Source: Bacteroides sp. MSB163 (GTDB taxonomy: Bacteria; Bacteroidota; Bacteroidia; Bacteroidales; Bacteroidaceae). From it: 64,000 nucleotides of DNA. The position numbers were made by a program, and so were the translations under genes. Below are positions 59,227-64,000 of the stretch, piece by piece. The DNA is taken from contig NZ_CP143867.1 of NCBI RefSeq assembly GCF_036416795.1, forward strand, positions 2,410,001 through 2,474,000, written 5' to 3'. Position 1 is the stretch's first letter. Every line of letters starts with the position of its first letter. The notes below the pieces were generated by a model, which saw nothing but the letters and a program-made list of their open reading frames with translations, had not been told where the DNA came from and did not search any database.

Positions 59227-60607
59227 TTCCGGCTGGTTTCTCTCCTTTTGGTCTGGGTGGATTGTTGGGTCTGGGACCTCTATCAACACGTTGTCCATCT
59301 CCTCGTTCTCGATTTTTTTGCTTGTAGCGTCTGACCTGATCGTCTTGTTGTCTGGGTTGGCTCCCTTGTTGCCTCGGTTGCTCGCCTTGTGGTCTGGGGG
59401 CACCTTGTGAGCGTGGTTCACTTTGTGGGCGTGGTCTGGATTGTTGATCTCCAGGTTGATTCGGATTTCCTTTTTTCTTTTTCTTGCGGTTGTTATTACC
59501 GCCGTTTCCATTTCCGCCACCGTTATTTTCTCCGCCATTTTTACCTTTACGACTACGGTCGAAGCGGGTTAAGCTTTCCTGTTCCAACAAATCTATCGGC
59601 TTCTTGGGTTCCACCTGGCGTGCTTCTTCTACAAGACTTTCTGGCTTAGTGCCCCGTTTGTTCATACCGATGATTTCAAATGCACGCTTACCACTGATTG
59701 TTACCAGATTGGCAGGAATGTTCTTGTCGGTAGAGTAGGTTATCTGATTGCTTAGAATATCTGCCTTAAAGAAATAGAAAGTACCGTCTTTGGTTTCCAA
59801 CTCGATCTCTCTGGAAGGAAGACGTTTCTGAGCTTCCACATAGCAGTCCACTTCATAGTTGAGACAGCATTTCAGTTTGGCACATTGTCCTGCCAGTTTT
59901 TGCGGATTGAGAGAAATATCCTGATAACGAGCGGCACTTGTGGATACTGACACGAAGGAAGTCATCCAGGTGGCACAGCAGAGCTCGCGTCCGCAAGGGC
60001 CGATACCGCCGATTCGTCCGGCTTCCTGACGTGCGCCAATTTGCTTCATTTCAATGCGGACATGGAAAGCATCTGCCAATACTTTGATCAGCTGGCGGAA
60101 GTCCACACGCTCATCGGCAATATAATAGAAAATAGCTTTGTTGCCGTCTCCCTGATATTCCACATCACCGATTTTCATGTTGAGATTCAGGTTGAGGGCA
60201 ATCTGCCGGGCACGTATCATGGTGTCATGCTCGCGTCCTTTGGCTTCATTATATTTGTCCATATCTACCTGCTTGGCTTTGCGATAGATGCGCTTGATAT
60301 CAGCCTCAGACTTGATGTTAGCTTTTCGCATTTGTAGCGGAACAAGGCGTCCGGTTAGGGTCACTACACCGATGTCATGTCCCGGTGTTGCTTCTACGGC
60401 CACGATGTCGCCCTTTTCAAGAGGTATATGGTTACTATTGCGGAAATATCCTTTGCGGGTATTCTTGAACTGAACTTCTACCAGGTCGCTTTCTTCCCCG
60501 TTTCCGGGAATGTCGGCCAGCCAGTCGTAGGTATTCAGTTGCTTGTCTTGCTTGCCGCAACTTTTGCAGCAGAGACCTCCGCTTCCGTTATGTAGTTTAA
60601 AATCCAT
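59204..60607 (-). CDS. ricT: RicT-like PSP1-domain protein with disordered tail
   Basis: 467 residues. The PSP1 domain (about 40-270) has VEVQFKNTRKGYFRN, then GGIGPCGRELCCATWM and LAGQCAKLKCCLNYE, the Cys cluster that holds an iron-sulfur centre in RicT (YaaT). An extra cluster CCKSCGK opens the protein (about 13-19). In Bacillus, RicT with RicA and RicF guides RNase Y maturation of mRNA; partners are not visible here. The C-terminal 120 residues are low complexity, rich in Gly, Asn, Arg, Gln and Pro (KGKNGGENNGGGNGNGG, RPRPQSEPRSQG), typical of RNA-binding disordered tails. It is second after holB. Confidence 0.88.
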   Translation of the reverse strand: MDFKLHNGSGGLCCKSCGKQDKQLNTYDWLADIPGNGEESDLVEVQFKNTRKGYFRNSNHIPLEKGDIVAVEATPGHDIGVVTLTGRLVPLQMRKANIKSEADIKRIYRKAKQVDMDKYNEAKGREHDTMIRARQIALNLNLNMKIGDVEYQGDGNKAIFYYIADERVDFRQLIKVLADAFHVRIEMKQIGARQEAGRIGGIGPCGRELCCATWMTSFVSVSTSAARYQDISLNPQKLAGQCAKLKCCLNYEVDCYVEAQKRLPSREIELETKDGTFYFFKADILSNQITYSTDKNIPANLVTISGKRAFEIIGMNKRGTKPESLVEEARQVEPKKPIDLLEQESLTRFDRSRKGKNGGENNGGGNGNGGNNNRKKKKKGNPNQPGDQQSRPRPQSEPRSQGAPRPQGEQPRQQGSQPRQQDDQVRRYKQKNRERGDGQRVDRGPRPNNPPRPKGEKPAGNEKPAQE

Positions 60608-60648
60608 TTTTTTATTTATGATTGAGATTACTACTATATATCTGATTT

Positions 60649-61767
60649 CTACTGTTTCAGTAGAACTATCATTTTCAATGAAAAATCAAAAAAGACCATC
60701 CTTGCATTTACATTTTGCTCAATATGTATTTGCGCTTCGCTCAATTCATCCATCATTCCCATTACATTCCGTTCGTTGATAAAAGGGGAAAAACGGGTGG
60801 CAAAATTTTGTTCGGGCAAAGTCATGTAATTCATTTCTTTGCAATGCAGGTTATAGATGAAATTCTCACGTATCATACGCTGGGCGTATGTCAGGAAGTT
60901 CTTCTGTCGTTCGCGCCCCATGCCTGCCAGTTGCTCACTCCATTGCTTCATTTCACGTATCTTCCGTTGATAGGAAAGACGCATGAGACTGACAAAGAGT
61001 TCAAAGAACAGTTCGTTTTCTTCGTTCAGGTGGATGGTTTCCAATGCTTTGATAAAGTCACCGTTGGCAAGATGCGCCAAGGTGAAACTATCATTAGGGC
61101 GTACGCCGTATTTCTGTTGCAAGGCATTGGCAATATCCGCTTCTTTTATTTTACGGATGTTGAAACGTTGCGTACGGCTTAGGATTGTCGGCAGTATCAT
61201 GTCCGGAGTTTCGGATATCAATAAGAATACTGTCTTTTCGGGAGGCTCTTCCAGAAGCTTCAATAACTTGTTGGCACAAACTACGTGCATTTTCTCCGGT
61301 AGCCAGACGATAGTAACCTTGTAGCCACCTTCGCTCGATTTCAGACTGAGTTTACGTACTATCTCGTCACTCTCCTTTGCATAGATGATGGCTTGCCCGT
61401 TTTCAGCATCCATCTCGTTTAGCCAGTGGTTGAGACTGAAATAAGGGCTGTTCAGCACCAGGTGGCGCCAGTCAGCTATGTAATCGTCGCACACTTCTTT
61501 CTTTCCTTTTTTTACGATGGGAAAGACGAAATGTACATCCGGATGTACCAGCTTATTCCACTTTATGCAGGAGGGACAAGTGCCACAGGCGTCTGTATCT
61601 GTACGGTTCGGGCAACAGATGTAACGGGCATAAGCCATTGCCAACGGAAGTTTTCCCACTCCCGATGGACCGCAGAAGAGCTGAGCATGAGGAATACGCC
61701 CCTCTTGCACTTCCTGCCGGAGTCGCTGTTTGGCTGCTTCTTGTCCTATTACCTCTTTGAAAAACAC
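60649..61767 (-). CDS. holB: DNA polymerase III clamp-loader subunit delta prime
   Basis: 372 residues. AAA+ fold: MFFKEVIGQEAAKQRLRQEVQ, P-loop-like GPSGVGKLPLA, zinc-binding Cys set in CCPNRTDTDACGTCPSC, DVHFVFPIVKKGKK, EKMHVVCANKLLKLLEEPPEKTVFLLISE (clamp-loader block) and LPTILSRTQRFNIRKI. It is part of the complex that loads the sliding clamp at the replication fork. It is 41 bases before ricT and 51 bases after metF in the same direction. Confidence 0.92.
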   Translation of the reverse strand: MFFKEVIGQEAAKQRLRQEVQEGRIPHAQLFCGPSGVGKLPLAMAYARYICCPNRTDTDACGTCPSCIKWNKLVHPDVHFVFPIVKKGKKEVCDDYIADWRHLVLNSPYFSLNHWLNEMDAENGQAIIYAKESDEIVRKLSLKSSEGGYKVTIVWLPEKMHVVCANKLLKLLEEPPEKTVFLLISETPDMILPTILSRTQRFNIRKIKEADIANALQQKYGVRPNDSFTLAHLANGDFIKALETIHLNEENELFFELFVSLMRLSYQRKIREMKQWSEQLAGMGRERQKNFLTYAQRMIRENFIYNLHCKEMNYMTLPEQNFATRFSPFINERNVMGMMDELSEAQIHIEQNVNARMVFFDFSLKMIVLLKQ

Positions 61768-61818
61768 GATATTATATATGGTTTTATAATTAACAACTAA
61801 TGTTACTTGATTTCGGCC

Positions 61819-62772
61819 TTAGTATACCAGCTTTGCAACTTCTTTTATACTGTCCACTGCACCGATGGAGTAGAAGTGAATACTGGGTACTCCATGTTCC
61901 ACTAATTCCTTACATTGCTTAACACACCATTCGATGCCTACTTGTTTGGCTTCTTCATCCGTTTTGCATTTCATTGCTTCGCATGTCAGTTCTTCGGGCA
62001 AGTCCACTTTGAATGTCTTGGGTATCATACTGATTTGAGATATCTTCTTGAACGGTTTGATACCTGGAATGATGGGAATGGTGACTCCGGCTTTCCGGGC
62101 ACGTTCTACGAAGTCGAAGTATTTCTGGTTATCATAGAAAAGTTGTGTAACGGCATATTCTGCACCGGCTTCCATTTTCTTTTTCAGCCAGTAGATATCA
62201 GTGTCAATATTGGGAGCTTCTTCGTGTTTTTCGGGATAACACGCCACACCATAGGAAAATGGTGTATTGGTCACTTTCATTTCCGAGCCATCTACGAAGA
62301 TACCTTTATTGAAGTTATTGATTTGTTCTTGCAATTCAGTAGCATGGTGGTAGCCATCGCCTTCGGGAGTGAAGACGGACTCATGTTTTGCTTTATCCCC
62401 ACGTAACACCAGTAAGTCGGTAATACCCAGGAATTGCAGATCGAGCAGTACATATTCCGTCTCTTCGCGGGTGAAACCACTGCAAAGAAGATGCGGAACT
62501 ACAGTAATATTATATCTGTTTTGGATAGCGGCAGCTACGGCAACAGTCCCTGGGCGGCGGCGCAAGCGATTGCGCTGAAACAAACCGTTTCCCAGATCTT
62601 TGTACACATATTCGCTGCGATGTGTAGTGATATTGATGTATTTCGGGTCAAATTCCCGCAAAGTATCTATGGTTTCGTACAGCTTTTCGATGCCTGTGCC
62701 TTTCAGCGGTGGCAGTATTTCAAAAGAGAAAGCTGTCTTCTCGTTGCTATGTATCAGGTCGATAATTCTCAT
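61819..62772 (-). CDS. metF: 5,10-Methylenetetrahydrofolate reductase
   Basis: 317 residues. Reduces 5,10-methylene-THF to 5-methyl-THF with FAD, supplying methionine synthesis. Blocks: AFSFEILPPLKGTGIEKLYETI, YINITTHRSEY, VVPHLLCSGFTREETEYVLLDLQFLGITDLLVLRGD, AGAEYAVTQLFYDNQKYFDFVERARKAGVTIPIIPGIKP and EHGVPSIHFYSIG. First gene of the minus-strand metF-holB-ricT-gldH set. A -7 box TATTTTTG (complement of 62825-62832) lies 53 bases upstream; no SAM-riboswitch-like leader fits in this space. Confidence 0.96.
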   Translation of the reverse strand: MRIIDLIHSNEKTAFSFEILPPLKGTGIEKLYETIDTLREFDPKYINITTHRSEYVYKDLGNGLFQRNRLRRRPGTVAVAAAIQNRYNITVVPHLLCSGFTREETEYVLLDLQFLGITDLLVLRGDKAKHESVFTPEGDGYHHATELQEQINNFNKGIFVDGSEMKVTNTPFSYGVACYPEKHEEAPNIDTDIYWLKKKMEAGAEYAVTQLFYDNQKYFDFVERARKAGVTIPIIPGIKPFKKISQISMIPKTFKVDLPEELTCEAMKCKTDEEAKQVGIEWCVKQCKELVEHGVPSIHFYSIGAVDSIKEVAKLVY

Positions 62773-62867
62773 TTCTTTTTCGTTGTCTTTGTTCGGTGAA
62801 CAAAACTTATTTGTACATTGGGAACAAAAATACGAAAAAGAAATGAGATATGCTTTTATTTATCCGG

Positions 62868-64000
62868 CTATTCTTTTATACAACGAATGGAAAGGGCTTT
62901 ATAGAATGTTTTATTGGTTACTAAAGTTCCATTTGAAATAAAATGTTCATCACTTCCAGTAAGGAATATGGTTTGCTCGGGTATGGTCTTGCCGTTATCT
63001 TCAAGAGTCCAATATCCGGTCATTTTATAGACTTGTGCATGTGCTTGTTCGTACCACATGCCTATCGGATATGCACCGAAATCGGTCAGGTTGGAAGCAG
63101 GATATACATGGTCATCTTCTTTTAATCCTTGCCATTCTCCTGCCTTAATCAGTGACGCTTCATTACTTGTATAATTCTTCAAGCCTTCCCAGTCTTTGCT
63201 GTTGGGTATTTTCCATCCTTCCGGTGCTAAGTCACCGGCCAGTATAGCTTCTCCGTTGTAGAAGTATATTTCAAATTTGTCTGGTTTGAAGTAGCCTGCC
63301 CCGGTGCCCAATTCAACTCGTTTTGTAAGGGGAGTCCCAGTTCTATATGTAGTTTCGCACAGATCTTTCCGCATCCAATATTGTGTCCCTATCTTTATTA
63401 TTGGGTGTTCTTTCAGTGCTCCGTTTCTGATATCTCGAATCGTGTACCGGATTACATTAACATCCGATGATTTGTCGGGCTTTGCCAGTGTTACTTTTCC
63501 TGTTTCATCCAAATAGAATTTATCGATTGTTCCTGAGGTTCCCTGAGTGTACGTGAAAGAATTATTCTCTGTGTTCCAACTTATTTGTCCTCCATTGATA
63601 TCTCTGTCATCATCCAACAGTTGGAGTACTGTCCCGTTGTTCAAATCACTTTGTTCATCTACGCCGATAGGATAAATCGTGATTGCTTGTGAATCGATAT
63701 CATCTGATTTAAGATACTCTTTGCAGATTTCCACGATAGGTTTTCCGCTGTTGTATACTCTATAAACATTTGATTGGGTGAAAGACAGGGCGGCAATGTG
63801 TATGGCTGTCGTCTTGCCGCTATTGTCTGTTTCCTTACCTTCTACGATTGTCCAGTCTTCTATACTGCTGGCTATCCCTGTCAGCACATGACTGGTGGTC
63901 TGCATGGCAGCGATGTCCAGGTTGCATTGTGTGCTTCCGGTCATTGTTAATTCCGGCATTGGGCATGTGTATAGTTGTCCATTCCAATCCATAACGAATG
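62868..64000 (-). CDS. FISUMP-like surface protein, C-terminal part
   Basis: At least 377 residues; the frame stays open past the methionine codon at 63992 to the window edge (two more codons), so it is a fragment. Its C-terminal 190 residues fit the Fibrobacter-major-paralogous (FISUMP) domain: KIGTQYWMRKDLCET, FEIYFYNGEAILAGDLAPEGWKIPNSKDWEGLKNY, ALSIRCIKE at the end. The region before is beta-rich and fits the repeated Ig-like segments of fimbrillin-associated proteins (IHIAALSFTQSNVYRVYNSG). Such proteins are usually lipid-anchored at the cell surface. The N-terminus and neighbours are outside the window. Confidence 0.72.
   Translation of the reverse strand, partial: FVMDWNGQLYTCPMPELTMTGSTQCNLDIAAMQTTSHVLTGIASSIEDWTIVEGKETDNSGKTTAIHIAALSFTQSNVYRVYNSGKPIVEICKEYLKSDDIDSQAITIYPIGVDEQSDLNNGTVLQLLDDDRDINGGQISWNTENNSFTYTQGTSGTIDKFYLDETGKVTLAKPDKSSDVNVIRYTIRDIRNGALKEHPIIKIGTQYWMRKDLCETTYRTGTPLTKRVELGTGAGYFKPDKFEIYFYNGEAILAGDLAPEGWKIPNSKDWEGLKNYTSNEASLIKAGEWQGLKEDDHVYPASNLTDFGAYPIGMWYEQAHAQVYKMTGYWTLEDNGKTIPEQTIFLTGSDEHFISNGTLVTNKTFYKALSIRCIKE

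Noticed and set aside
59227..59538. N-terminal extension of gldH
   Set aside because: The extension is the ricT tail read in another frame; GldH has a good lipoprotein signal starting at 59226.
61426..61800. 124-codon plus-strand open frame opposite holB
   Set aside because: It is the antisense shadow of a well-identified gene with clear AAA+ and zinc motifs on the minus strand.

Overview
The window looks like the chromosome of a Bacteroides-type gut bacterium. The signs are Bacteroidota promoter boxes (-7 TAnnTTTG with an upstream TTTG/TTG), sparse Shine-Dalgarno sites, GldH, TamL, DUF-family outer-membrane proteins, a Bacteroidota TonB-dependent receptor, and the gene order purH-mreB-mreC-mreD-mrdA-rodA facing gldH-ricT-holB-metF. 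The species cannot be resolved by eye. Almost everything is coding. One RNA gene is seen, an initiator tRNA-Met. No insertion sequence, prophage, integrase or CRISPR array was found.

Layout. 1-3.4 kb: end of an ExbD/TonB energy-transduction operon with a PstS-like lipoprotein and a TPR protein. 3.5-6.6 kb: ABC transporter, YtrA-type GntR regulator and exported protein, with a candidate GntR operator on the promoter. 6.6-9.1 kb: initiator tRNA, TetR regulator, fabG, pseudouridine synthase. 9.1-11.8 kb (minus): ABC transporter operon preceded by five 22-bp tandem repeats. 12.0-18.9 kb (minus): TonB-dependent receptor, lipoprotein, beta-barrel, small lipoprotein and PepSY-type membrane protein, probably one metal/metallophore uptake operon. 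19-21.2 kb: small EPKA-repeat protein and an NtrC-type regulator. 21.3-27.2 kb: cyclophilin, M16 peptidase, MATE pump, hybrid histidine kinase. 27.2-36.9 kb: transglutaminase-like protein, TamB, TamL, sugar nucleotidyltransferase. 37-43.3 kb (minus): an accessory operon with HPr-kinase-like protein, soluble SipW-like peptidase, PqqD, nucleotidyltransferase and ABC exporter, resembling a RiPP pathway without a visible precursor or cyclase, preceded by a DUF3943 protein. 43.6-45.3 kb: zeta-toxin-like kinase with a small partner, AraC regulator. 45.5-51.2 kb: PAS histidine kinase, ABC-F protein, M13 peptidase. 51.3-58.8 kb: purH and the cell-shape operon. 58.7-62.8 kb (minus): metF-holB-ricT-gldH. 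The right edge cuts a FISUMP-like surface protein.

The most unusual structure is a set of intergenic inverted repeats. Their arms are built from short tandem words and come in several unrelated classes (GAATGAA, AGCTACAAG, GCGGATGAC, CACAGAGGA, GGTACGCG). Elements of two arm classes nevertheless share loop sequence (GCTGCGC near the loop start, GAAAGG or CTGCATAG near its end). They lie in gaps inside co-directional operons, and two of them now encode the C-termini and stop codons of neighbouring genes. Three of the four internal gaps of the RiPP-like operon are filled this way.
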